Shown here in pieces: positions 1 through 5,848 of a stretch of DNA of 9,203 nucleotides; within the stretch, counting starts at the first letter, position 1; each line of letters starts with the position of its first letter. A program made the position numbers and the translations under genes. The stretch is from positions 1 to 9,203 of the forward strand of contig NQJH01000112.1 in the NCBI GenBank assembly GCA_002256685.1. Reading direction: 5' to 3'. Under the pieces are notes generated by a model. The model worked only from the letters and a program-made list of their open reading frames with translations. It had not been told where the DNA came from and searched no databases. This DNA comes from Methylococcaceae bacterium NSP1-2 (GTDB lineage Bacteria > Pseudomonadota > Gammaproteobacteria > Methylococcales > Methylomonadaceae).

Positions 1-52
1 CTTAAAACCCCAAATCCTCAATTTCTTAAAAATAGTTTATGTATCAATTAAC

Positions 53-1246
53 TCATTTGGTAGTGTTTTGTTTTACACACCACTCAAGCGGATCAATCGG
101 CAACCCTTGTTTGCGTATTGCAAAATATAATCCAGACGCTTTACGTCCACCACTTTTTCCCACGGAAGCAATCACGTCGCCAGCCTCAACTAAGTCACCT
201 ACGCGTTTGTAAAGACTTTGATTAAAACCATGCACGGTCATATAGCCTTGACCATGATCGATAATGATTAATGAACCATAACCTTGCAGCGGATTTGCGT
301 AGGCTACTTTGCCTTTAGCAACCGCTTTGACTTCTACGCCTTCACGCGCACTAATTAATACACCATCCCAAATACCTTCTGCACGCGCACTACCAAACTT
401 ATGAACTAAGCCATTGACAGGCCAAGGTAATTGACTCTTAAGTGACGGAAAATCGCTGTCAATTTGAGGCGCGGTCGGCACAGATTTAGCCACTTCTTTT
501 GCAGGCACATTAGGTGGTGTGGTAGCCAGCGCGTCTTTTTCGTTCTGTAAGCTACTAATTAAGCCTTTGAGCTTGTTTTCGCTTTCTTTTAAATCTTTTA
601 GTTGTTGTTGGCGAGAAGAAAAATCACGCAGCATTTGTCTCAGCAGTACGCTTCTTTGCTTTTTGACATCCTTCAGAACAACTTGCTCTGCTTGCTTTTG
701 TTCGAGACTTTGTTCTAAGCGTTTGGTTTCAGTGTCTTTTTGCTTATCCAACTGACCTTGATGTGAAATAGCTAGCTTAATATCACTCAGTTTTTTTAAA
801 CGTGCTTTGTTAAGGTAATTGTAATATAGCATCATTCGACTAGATAACACGGGGTCTTGTTGATTTAGCATGATTTTTAGCTTTTCCTTTCTCCCCATCG
901 CGTAGGCCGCTTTTATTTGCGCCGCCAATTCCTTGCTTTGCTTATCTATTTCTTGTTGATACATTAATCTGTCTTGTTGATTTTTACCTAAGTTTTGCCG
1001 TGCTTGCTCGATTTGTACCTGCAATGTTTTTAACGAAGCGGCGATTTCACCATAACGTTTTTCAACTTCTGCCAAGCGATTTTGTAAGGCGATTTTTTTC
1101 AGTTCAATACGTTGCATAGCTTGTTTTGCAACATCAATATTCATTTGAACTTGATTTAGCTCGCTACTTTTTTCTAAAAGTTCAGCACGCCCCTCGGTTA
1201 TCGAGAGGCTGAGCAAAAGACAAAAAATCAGCTTTCTTTCATTCAC
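53..1246 (-). CDS. envC: EnvC-like murein hydrolase activator (coiled coil plus degenerate LytM/M23 domain)
   Basis: This is probably a periplasmic activator of N-acetylmuramoyl-L-alanine amidases at the division site. Residues 1-21 form a signal peptide (charged MNERK, then a hydrophobic LIFCLLLSLSI core, with likely cleavage after EGRA). Residues 24-240 are a long Gln/Lys/Glu-rich coiled coil, followed by a Pro/Ala linker and an M23/LytM fold at about 272-390 (WPVNGLVHKFG, LQGYGSLIIIDHG, LYFAIRKQGLPIDPLEW). The zinc ligands of active M23 peptidases are missing: the first His position reads GIWDGV and the usual HxH reads LYF. This matches EnvC, which activates rather than cuts. The length of 397 aa is close to E. 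coli EnvC. The start is GTG; the next in-frame ATG is codon 35 and would delete the signal peptide. The gene begins 3 bases after the gpmI stop and in the same frame, so translational coupling is likely. A NlpD-like activator is the alternative, but the lack of a LysM domain and the gpmI neighbour favour EnvC. Confidence 0.9.
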   Translation of the reverse strand: MNERKLIFCLLLSLSITEGRAELLEKSSELNQVQMNIDVAKQAMQRIELKKIALQNRLAEVEKRYGEIAASLKTLQVQIEQARQNLGKNQQDRLMYQQEIDKQSKELAAQIKAAYAMGRKEKLKIMLNQQDPVLSSRMMLYYNYLNKARLKKLSDIKLAISHQGQLDKQKDTETKRLEQSLEQKQAEQVVLKDVKKQRSVLLRQMLRDFSSRQQQLKDLKESENKLKGLISSLQNEKDALATTPPNVPAKEVAKSVPTAPQIDSDFPSLKSQLPWPVNGLVHKFGSARAEGIWDGVLISAREGVEVKAVAKGKVAYANPLQGYGSLIIIDHGQGYMTVHGFNQSLYKRVGDLVEAGDVIASVGKSGGRKASGLYFAIRKQGLPIDPLEWCVKQNTTK

Positions 1247-1249
1247 AAA

Positions 1250-2794
1250 TTAAACGGCTTGAAGTAGTGATTTTCCCGTCATTTCAATTGGTTTATCGAC
1301 ACCTAAAATTTCCAGCATCGTCGGTGCTAGATCAGATAAGCTACCGCCTGAGACTAACGGACGGTCGCCGCAAACATAAACCAATGGAACGAGATTGGTG
1401 GTATGCGCAGTGTGGGGTTGCCCTGTTGTTTTATCAACGAGTTGTTCAATATTGCCATGATCTGCGGTCAACAATAATTGTCCGCCGACGCTTTTCAACG
1501 CTTCTACTATACGTTGTAACGCGCTATCCACTGCTTCCACAGCGCGTATCGCCGCTTCCATAATTCCCGTATGACCGACCATATCGCAGTTGGCATAATT
1601 GCAGATAATGACATCATATTTTCCGCCAGTGATGGCAGCAACTAATTGGTTAGTGACTTCAGGCGCACTCATTTCAGGCTGTAAATCATAGGTTCTGACT
1701 TGGGGAGACGGCACTAATATGCGGTCTTCACCAAGGAAAGGCGTGTCTGTACCACCATTTAGAAAAAAAGTAACGTGGGCGTATTTTTCAGTTTCAGCCA
1801 ATCTTAACTGGGTCAGACCTGCATTGGCTAACACTTCGCCCAAACCGTTTTTCATATCAGTCGAGGGGAATGCCACATCATAATCAAAGTCTTGATGGTA
1901 TTCAGTGAGGGTACAAAAATAACCTTTATGCGGTTCGCCGTCTCTAGCAAAGGCATTAAACGTGTTTGAGGTGATTGCTTGAGAAATTTCGCGGGCGCGA
2001 TCAGCTCTAAAATTCATAAAGACCACAGAGTCTTGTGGATCTAGCGCGACCGCTTGCTGATTGGCATCCAAAATGATAGTCGGCAATACAAATTCATCAG
2101 TTTCGCCTCGGCTGTAGGCGGCTTCTAAGGCATTCGAGGCAGAATCACTGCTAAAGTCGGCTTGACCTTTGACAATTAAATTATAGGCTTGATGAACACG
2201 ATCCCAACGATTGTCTCTATCCATTGCATAAAAACGACCCGTGATTGAAGCGATACGCCCAACACCGAGTTGTGCAAATTTTGCATCCAGTAATTCAATA
2301 GAAGAGCTGGCACTTTTAGGCGGTACATCGCGTCCATCTAAAAACGCATGTAAATAAATTTTAGTTAAGCCGCGTTTGGCAGCTAATTCGACCATTGCGA
2401 CAATTTGGTCTTCATGACTATGCACACCACCCGCAGACAGTAAGCCCATAATATGCAAGGCTTTGTCGTTGGCTTTAGCCAAATCAACCGCGCGGCATAG
2501 CACGGGATTGGTATAAAAACTGCCGTCTTGAATGGCATCATTGACTTTGGAAAAATCCTGAGGCACATAACGACCTGCGCCAATGTGCGTATGCCCCACT
2601 TCTGAATTACCCATTTGATCGCTAGGTAAGCCCACCGAATGACCTGAACAATCCAGTAACGTCATCGGATAGTCTTTTTGTAATCTATCCCAACAAGGTG
2701 TGTTTGCCAGCGCAATGGCGTTGCTTGCTGACTCCAGTGTATAGCCGAATCCATCAAGGATCAGCAACACCAACGGCTTTGGTCTGTTCGACAT
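1250..2794 (-). CDS. gpmI: 2,3-bisphosphoglycerate-independent phosphoglycerate mutase
   Basis: This cytoplasmic enzyme interconverts 3-phosphoglycerate and 2-phosphoglycerate in glycolysis and gluconeogenesis, using two Mn ions and a phosphoserine intermediate. The 514 aa length is full for the family. The alkaline-phosphatase-like metal sites are all visible: LILDGFG with Asp14, MGNSEVGH with nucleophile Ser64, the Asp404/His408 pair in NCDMVGHTG, ADHGN with Asp445/His446, and His464 in HTAHTTN. The substrate-binding residues of the inserted domain are also present: GGVHSHEDQ (His125), FLDGRD (Asp153, Arg155), TGRFYAMDRDNRWDR (Arg187, Arg193), NFRADRAR (Arg263, Arg266) and ETEKYAH (Lys337). 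The ATG is preceded by a clear GGAG Shine-Dalgarno sequence (plus-strand 2801-2804) at 6 bases. It is first in a two-gene unit with envC and is transcribed away from the arsR side. No clear promoter is seen upstream. Confidence 0.98.
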   Translation of the reverse strand: MSNRPKPLVLLILDGFGYTLESASNAIALANTPCWDRLQKDYPMTLLDCSGHSVGLPSDQMGNSEVGHTHIGAGRYVPQDFSKVNDAIQDGSFYTNPVLCRAVDLAKANDKALHIMGLLSAGGVHSHEDQIVAMVELAAKRGLTKIYLHAFLDGRDVPPKSASSSIELLDAKFAQLGVGRIASITGRFYAMDRDNRWDRVHQAYNLIVKGQADFSSDSASNALEAAYSRGETDEFVLPTIILDANQQAVALDPQDSVVFMNFRADRAREISQAITSNTFNAFARDGEPHKGYFCTLTEYHQDFDYDVAFPSTDMKNGLGEVLANAGLTQLRLAETEKYAHVTFFLNGGTDTPFLGEDRILVPSPQVRTYDLQPEMSAPEVTNQLVAAITGGKYDVIICNYANCDMVGHTGIMEAAIRAVEAVDSALQRIVEALKSVGGQLLLTADHGNIEQLVDKTTGQPHTAHTTNLVPLVYVCGDRPLVSGGSLSDLAPTMLEILGVDKPIEMTGKSLLQAV

Positions 2795-2800
2795 TCATTT

Positions 2801-2804
2801 CTCC
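2801..2804 (-). promoter_or_regulatory. Shine-Dalgarno site of gpmI
   Basis: On the minus strand GGAG lies 6 bases before the gpmI ATG at 2794-2792. It is the only strong ribosome binding site seen in the window, and it settles the start. A second ATG at 2798-2796 is out of frame. Confidence 0.75.
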
Positions 2805-2973
2805 AAAAACTAAAAAAATCCGCGTAACGGGACGGACACCAATCTTAATCACAAACGCTTTTTGTATTATCCATTACCCAAAATGATTAAAAATAAGGTA
2901 TCATTTTGCCAGATTTGCTGGTTTTTTGGATTTTTACAAGAAGGCGGTTAGGTAATATTATACCCGAACTTCA

Positions 2974-3049
2974 GTTTTTTAGTTGACTTTGGCGTTCTAA
3001 GTTCAGTGCAGGTTTTTTAGTTGACTTTGGCGTTCTAAGTTCAGTGCAG
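2974..3049. repeat. Perfect 38-bp tandem duplication
   Basis: Bases 2974-3011 and 3012-3049 are identical over all 38 positions. Each copy begins with G and six Ts, contains TTGACTTTGGCG, and ends with GTTCAGTGCAG. The six bases before the first T run (2969-2974, CTTCAG) resemble the end of a further unit, so a decayed partial copy may precede it. GAACTT (2966-2971) and AAGTTC (2999-3004) also form an inverted repeat around the first copy. Perfect identity points to a recent duplication or active slippage. Each copy has a TTGACT that resembles a -35 box, but no TATAAT-like hexamer lies at the right distance. Confidence 0.9.
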
Positions 3050-3050
3050 T

Positions 3051-3128
3051 AGCATGGGTAGAACACAGTGAAACTCATCACATCGCCGAATGATTATGAG
3101 GGGGTTTCGGTGATTGCTGCTACCCATC
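3051..3128. repeat. Imperfect palindromic intergenic element (REP-like)
   Basis: The arms ATGGGTAG (3054-3061) and CTACCCAT (3120-3127) are perfectly complementary. Further in, GAAACTC (3070-3076) pairs with GGGTTTC (3102-3108) with one G-T pair, giving a bulged stem-loop of about 78 bases. The pattern GATGGGTAG...CGAAACCC...CTACCCATCC resembles dispersed palindromes that I recall from intergenic regions of several gammaproteobacteria. That family assignment is from memory. No T run follows, so it is not a typical intrinsic terminator. Confidence 0.6.
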
Positions 3129-3154
3129 CTATATAATTTTGATCTAGTCTTTAA

Positions 3155-3212
3155 AAATCCAGTGATGACCGAATAGGCAACCGTTCGTAATCCCGTCATT
3201 ACGCATGGATTT
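3155..3212. repeat. Second imperfect palindrome upstream of the arsR-type gene
   Basis: AAATCCA (3155-3161) pairs with TGGATTT (3206-3212). Directly inside it, GTGATGAC (3162-3169) pairs with GTCATTAC (3195-3202) with one G-T pair, leaving a 3-base bulge and a 25-base loop. The loop itself has a CGAA/TTCG match. The GTCATTACGCATGGATT wording is reminiscent of the widespread GTCATTCC...GGAATCC type intergenic repeats, now decayed. It could instead be a structured leader or operator region for the downstream gene. Confidence 0.5.
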
Positions 3213-3216
3213 ATTT

Positions 3217-3231
3217 TAAAATCGAATATTC
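3217..3231 (+). promoter_or_regulatory. Possible -10 box and 8-bp palindrome before the arsR-type gene
   Basis: TAAAAT (3217-3222) matches five of six bases of a sigma-70 -10 box and is followed at once by the perfect palindrome GAATATTC (3224-3231), 27 bases before the start codon. A dimeric ArsR protein bound there would cover the expected transcription start, which is the usual autorepression layout of this family. The -35 region is poor and the palindrome does not extend beyond 8 bp, so this is a weak proposal. Confidence 0.25.
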
Positions 3232-3258
3232 TCAACCCATAGCATTTAAGTAATCATA

Positions 3259-3573
3259 ATGAAAACTAAAGACGCGCACATTTTATATGATGATGCCGAT
3301 ATAACCAAAGCGGCACGCTGCTTAAAAGCCATGTCTCATCCATTACGCTTAAAAATATTATGCCTACTGGGTAATAAATCGATTAGCGTACAAGAAATTG
3401 TCGAACAAGTAGGCACTAGTCAAAGCAATATTTCTCAACACCTATCAATTCTTAAAGAAAAAAACATCCTTGGCTGTAAAAAAGAAGCCAATCGAGTTTA
3501 TTACTTTATTGACGATGAGCGGATGCTGAAACTCATTGAAATGATGCGTGATGTCTTTTGTTCGGCACATTAA
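3259..3573 (+). CDS. ArsR/SmtB-family winged-helix regulator, possible persulfide sensor
   Basis: This is a small dimeric DNA-binding repressor of 104 aa, typical for the family. The core reads AARCLKAMSHPLRLKILCLL (17-37), then the helix-turn-helix SVQEIVEQVGTSQSNISQHLSILKE (43-67, recognition helix around SQSNISQHL) and the beta-wing ILGCKKEANRVYYFI. It has four cysteines: 21, 35, 73 and 101. The arsenic-sensing CxCxxC motif of classical ArsR is absent. Cys35 in KILCLL and Cys101 in DVFCS fall where E. coli YgaV and the BigR/SqrR proteins (from memory) carry the pair that forms a persulfide or disulfide bond. YgaV is likewise followed by a membrane rhodanese, YgaP. I infer a sulfide or oxidation sensor; the ligand is not proven. 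The Shine-Dalgarno site is weak. The rhodanese starts 43 bases downstream on the same strand, so the two probably share a transcript. Confidence 0.9.
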   Translation: MKTKDAHILYDDADITKAARCLKAMSHPLRLKILCLLGNKSISVQEIVEQVGTSQSNISQHLSILKEKNILGCKKEANRVYYFIDDERMLKLIEMMRDVFCSAH

Positions 3574-3616
3574 TTTATTTTTACCATTCACCTCACAAAA
3601 TACAAGCTTACCTAAT

Positions 3617-4060
3617 ATGGATCGATACATAGAGTTTATTTTAAATCATTACATTTTGGCACTTGCACTTGCCGTTGTTACTTACTTGTTAATACAAGAA
3701 TTATTCGACACCGCATTTAATAAATCAAAGGGTGTCTCGCCCTTATTAGCTGTTGCTAAAATGAACAACAGCGATACCATTATCATTGATGTACGCGAAC
3801 CACCCGAATTTGTTGTCAGCCATATTGAGCAAGCGACCAATACACCGTTAAGCAAATTACCTGAATTATTACCCACCTTAACAGAACAAAAAACTAAACC
3901 TATACTGGTTGTCTGCCAAAACGGCACACGCTCTGCCTCAGCGGGTAAAATACTCACTAAAGCAGGTTTTGAACAAGTTTTCGTTATTACTGGCGGCATG
4001 ACCGCGTGGGAAGACTACAAACTACCTGTAAAAATGTCTAGCAAACACAAAAAAAATTAA
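3617..4060 (+). CDS. Membrane-anchored rhodanese-like sulfurtransferase (YibN-type)
   Basis: This is a single-domain rhodanese on an N-terminal membrane anchor, expected to face the cytoplasm. Residues 7-30 are hydrophobic (FILNHYILALALAVVTYLLI). The rhodanese fold runs from about 39 to 138 with DVRE (58-61), the active-site loop CQNGTRS with nucleophile Cys100 and Arg105, and GGMTAW (126-131). The tail is Lys-rich. The frame stays open back to a GTG at 3548, but that start would overlap arsR and add 23 residues of no rhodanese character. ATG at 3617 gives 147 aa and aligns with the start of E. coli YibN. Position beside secB and gpsA, divergent from gpmI-envC, also matches yibN. E. coli YibN, as I recall it, has a degenerate catalytic loop. 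Here the loop is intact, so sulfur transfer is plausible. The ArsR-type gene upstream may control it. Confidence 0.9.
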   Translation: MDRYIEFILNHYILALALAVVTYLLIQELFDTAFNKSKGVSPLLAVAKMNNSDTIIIDVREPPEFVVSHIEQATNTPLSKLPELLPTLTEQKTKPILVVCQNGTRSASAGKILTKAGFEQVFVITGGMTAWEDYKLPVKMSSKHKKN

Positions 4061-4120
4061 TGTTTTTAATCTAAAAATATTCTTATGAACCAACCCTTAA
4101 ACAGAAAAAACCATCCTATC

Positions 4121-4591
4121 ATGACTGAAGAAACTAACGCTGTAGAAAAACAATTCGCTATTCAAAAGATTTATACTAAAGATATGTCGTTTGAAACGCC
4201 TAACTCACCTAAAATATTTACTGAAAAATGGGAGCCTTCCGTTGATTTTAACTTAGGCTCTCATGTTGAACCTTTAGATAATTCATTCTTTGAAATCAAC
4301 CTAACTCTCACCATTACTGTTAAAAACCAAGACACGGTTGCTTATCTGGTTGAAGTCAATCAAGCAGGTATTTTTGCTTTATCTGGCTTTAGCGATCAAG
4401 AAATGGGCCCGATGGTGGGTAGTTTCTGTCCGAACATTCTTTTCCCTTACGCCAGAGAAGCAGTTTCTGACCTGATTATCAGAGGTGGTTTTCCACAACT
4501 GTTGTTAGCCCCAGTTAATTTTGATGCGTTGTATGCGCAACATTTACAACAATCTCAAGCAGCAGTACCTAGTTCAGAGACAATTAATTAA
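4121..4591 (+). CDS. secB: Protein-export chaperone SecB
   Basis: SecB is a cytoplasmic tetrameric chaperone that holds precursors unfolded and passes them to SecA at the SecYEG translocon. The family signatures are clear: FAIQKIYTKDMSFE (12-25), CPNILFPYARE (103-113) and GGFPQLLLAPVNFDALY (122-138). The C-terminal tail is polar, as usual. I chose ATG 4121 because it gives 156 aa, close to the 155 aa of E. coli SecB, with MTEETNAVEKQFAIQ matching the family's N terminus. An in-frame ATG at 4085 would add a basic, Asn-rich 12-residue extension not expected for SecB. Neither start has a clear Shine-Dalgarno site, so the longer form cannot be excluded. It lies 60 bases after the rhodanese stop and 8 bases before gpsA. 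In E. coli grxC lies between the rhodanese and secB; it is missing here. Confidence 0.96.
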   Translation: MTEETNAVEKQFAIQKIYTKDMSFETPNSPKIFTEKWEPSVDFNLGSHVEPLDNSFFEINLTLTITVKNQDTVAYLVEVNQAGIFALSGFSDQEMGPMVGSFCPNILFPYAREAVSDLIIRGGFPQLLLAPVNFDALYAQHLQQSQAAVPSSETIN

Positions 4592-4599
4592 TCTGCTGA

Positions 4600-5598
4600 A
4601 TGAATAAAAAAATAGCTATATTAGGTGCGGGTTCTTGGGGAACGGCACTTGCTATCTTGGCAGCCAGAAATGGTTGCCAAGTATTGCTATGGGGGCATGA
4701 TCCAAAGCACATTGCCGCATTGGCAGACGATCGGGAAAATAAACAATATTTATCTGGCTTAGCGTTTCCGAAAAATTTAAAAGTAACCGCTGATTTAGCA
4801 GAACTAGGTGCATTTTCTAATTTACTACTGGTCTGTGCGCCGAGTCACGCTTTTAAAGATGTTCTCATTAAGCTGAAACCCTATCTATCCAATGAAGTCA
4901 GTATCGCATGGGCAACCAAAGGCTTTAATCCCGATGATGGCAGCCTACTGCATGAAGTCGTCGCTGAACTATTTAGCACACAAACACCCGCCGCTATTCT
5001 TTCAGGACCTACCTTTGCTCGCGAAGTCGCGGCTGATTTACCGACTGCGATTACTATTGCCGCCAATCAGTCCCATTTTGCTCGGCAATTGAGCGATATG
5101 CTCCATAGCGAACGGTTTCGCACCTACACCAGTGCCGACATTATTGGTGTAGAAGTCGGTGGCGCAGTAAAAAACGTACTAGCGATTGCCGCAGGGATTG
5201 CAGATGGATTGGGTTTTGGTGCCAATACTAGAGCAGCACTGATTACGCGCGGTCTGACTGAGATTATTCGTTTAGGCGTAAAATTAGGCGGCAAACAAGA
5301 CACCTTTATGGGACTAGCAGGTTTAGGTGATTTGCTGTTGACCTGTACCGACAACCAATCTCGAAACCGTCGTTTTGGTTTAGCTTTAGGTTTAGGCAAG
5401 GATAGAAAAGAGGCGATGGCAGAAATTGGTCAAGAAATTGAAGGCGTATTTGCGGCAAAAGAAACCTATTTACTGGCACAAAAACATAACATCGAAATGC
5501 CGATTACCGAACAAACCTATAAAGTTTTATACGAAGGTTTAGCCCCTTTAACCGCCGTACAAAATCTATTAGCCCGCGAACAAAAATCGGAATCGTAA
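4600..5598 (+). CDS. gpsA: Glycerol-3-phosphate dehydrogenase [NAD(P)+]
   Basis: GpsA reduces dihydroxyacetone phosphate to sn-glycerol-3-phosphate, the backbone for phospholipid synthesis, in the cytoplasm. The 332 aa length is normal. The N-terminal Rossmann fold has GAGSWG (9-14). Further motifs are CAPSHAF (79-85), WATKGF with Lys107, SGPTFAREVA (135-144), VGGAVKNVLAIAAG with catalytic Lys191, GLAGLGDLLLTC (238-249) and SRNRRFG (254-260). All conserved blocks are intact. It starts 8 bases after the secB stop and is probably translated from the same message; the local Shine-Dalgarno site is weak. The secB-gpsA pairing is an old gammaproteobacterial arrangement. It is the last gene of the rightward run and meets the RTX gene tail to tail. 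In E. coli cysE would follow; here it does not. Confidence 0.98.
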   Translation: MNKKIAILGAGSWGTALAILAARNGCQVLLWGHDPKHIAALADDRENKQYLSGLAFPKNLKVTADLAELGAFSNLLLVCAPSHAFKDVLIKLKPYLSNEVSIAWATKGFNPDDGSLLHEVVAELFSTQTPAAILSGPTFAREVAADLPTAITIAANQSHFARQLSDMLHSERFRTYTSADIIGVEVGGAVKNVLAIAAGIADGLGFGANTRAALITRGLTEIIRLGVKLGGKQDTFMGLAGLGDLLLTCTDNQSRNRRFGLALGLGKDRKEAMAEIGQEIEGVFAAKETYLLAQKHNIEMPITEQTYKVLYEGLAPLTAVQNLLAREQKSES

Positions 5599-5682
5599 GA
5601 GCTTTTATAGTTCCAACATTCTCCCAGTGGTACTGCCCCACATCCTCGTGTTCTAAATAACCTGAGTTCGATATAAGAAATA

Positions 5683-5698
5683 TTAAGATTTTTCTTAA
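5683..5698. repeat. Small AT-only hairpin after gpsA
   Basis: TTAAGA (5683-5688) and TCTTAA (5693-5698) are perfect complements around TTTT. The stem has only two G-C pairs and no U tract follows, so it is a weak candidate for a gpsA terminator. The rest of 5599-5709 shows no coding sequence. Confidence 0.3.
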
Positions 5699-5709
5699 CG
5701 CTCCACCAC

Positions 5710-5789
5710 CATTAAGTTAATCGTCCAATAGCTTTAGCTATTTTCTAGCCAATAGCTAAAGCTATTGAACTCCTATTCTTAACTTAATG
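5710..5789. repeat. Nested inverted repeat between gpsA and the RTX gene
   Basis: The inner arms are perfect over 17 bp: CAATAGCTTTAGCTATT (5726-5742) and its complement at 5751-5767, with the 8-base loop TTCTAGCC. The outer arms are perfect over 11 bp: CATTAAGTTAA (5710-5720) and TTAACTTAATG (5779-5789). Each inner arm is itself a near-palindrome (AATAGCT, two bases, AGCTATT), so single arms can also fold. The 80-base element lies between convergent genes, where it could end both transcripts, but neither strand has a U run behind the stem. No flanking target duplication is seen. It looks like a miniature or REP-type intergenic element. Confidence 0.75.
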
Positions 5790-5848
5790 ACTGTATATGA
5801 CAGTTTGGTTTAAATCTGTCTGGAACAAAAAATACGAGGGGTAATGGA

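Larger units (their letters stand above)
2795..3258. other. Divergent intergenic region packed with repeats
   Basis: This 464-base gap between gpmI (leftward) and the arsR-type gene (rightward) has no convincing coding sequence. From left to right it holds an AT-rich stretch expected to carry the gpmI promoter (no good -35/-10 pair is visible), a 38-bp perfect tandem duplication (2974-3049), an imperfect palindrome (3051-3128), a second imperfect palindrome (3155-3212), and an AT-rich segment just before the regulator. The two palindromes look like decayed members of dispersed intergenic repeat families. In E. coli the equivalent divergent gap has no regulator gene in it. Confidence 0.7.

Noticed and set aside
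1..52. Start of another gene (a ctpA-like peptidase often follows envC)
   Set aside because: No start codon with a ribosome site or protein signature is visible in these 52 bases.
519..755. Plus-strand Ser/Cys/Phe-rich open frame inside envC
   Set aside because: It is the complement of Gln/Lys/Glu-rich coiled-coil codons and has no recognisable domain.
2908..2928. CCAG-ATTTG-CTGG followed by six Ts as a terminator
   Set aside because: The stem is only 4 bp and no rightward transcript is expected to arrive there.
2974..3049. CRISPR array
   Set aside because: The two copies are directly adjacent with no spacer and there are only two, so this is a tandem duplication.
3041..3235. Minus-strand 64-codon open frame in the divergent gap
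   Set aside because: It runs through both palindromic elements and part of the tandem repeat, and shows no protein family features.
3548..3616. Longer rhodanese reading frame starting at GTG 3548
   Set aside because: It would overlap the end of the arsR-type gene and add 23 residues before the natural membrane anchor. ATG 3617 matches the YibN-type start.
4085..4120. Upstream in-frame ATG for secB
   Set aside because: It adds a 12-residue extension unlike other SecB proteins and has no ribosome site. Kept only as an alternative.
5789..5808. ACTGT/ACAGT hairpin followed by TTGGTTT as a terminator
   Set aside because: A 5-bp stem without a proper U run is too weak to call.
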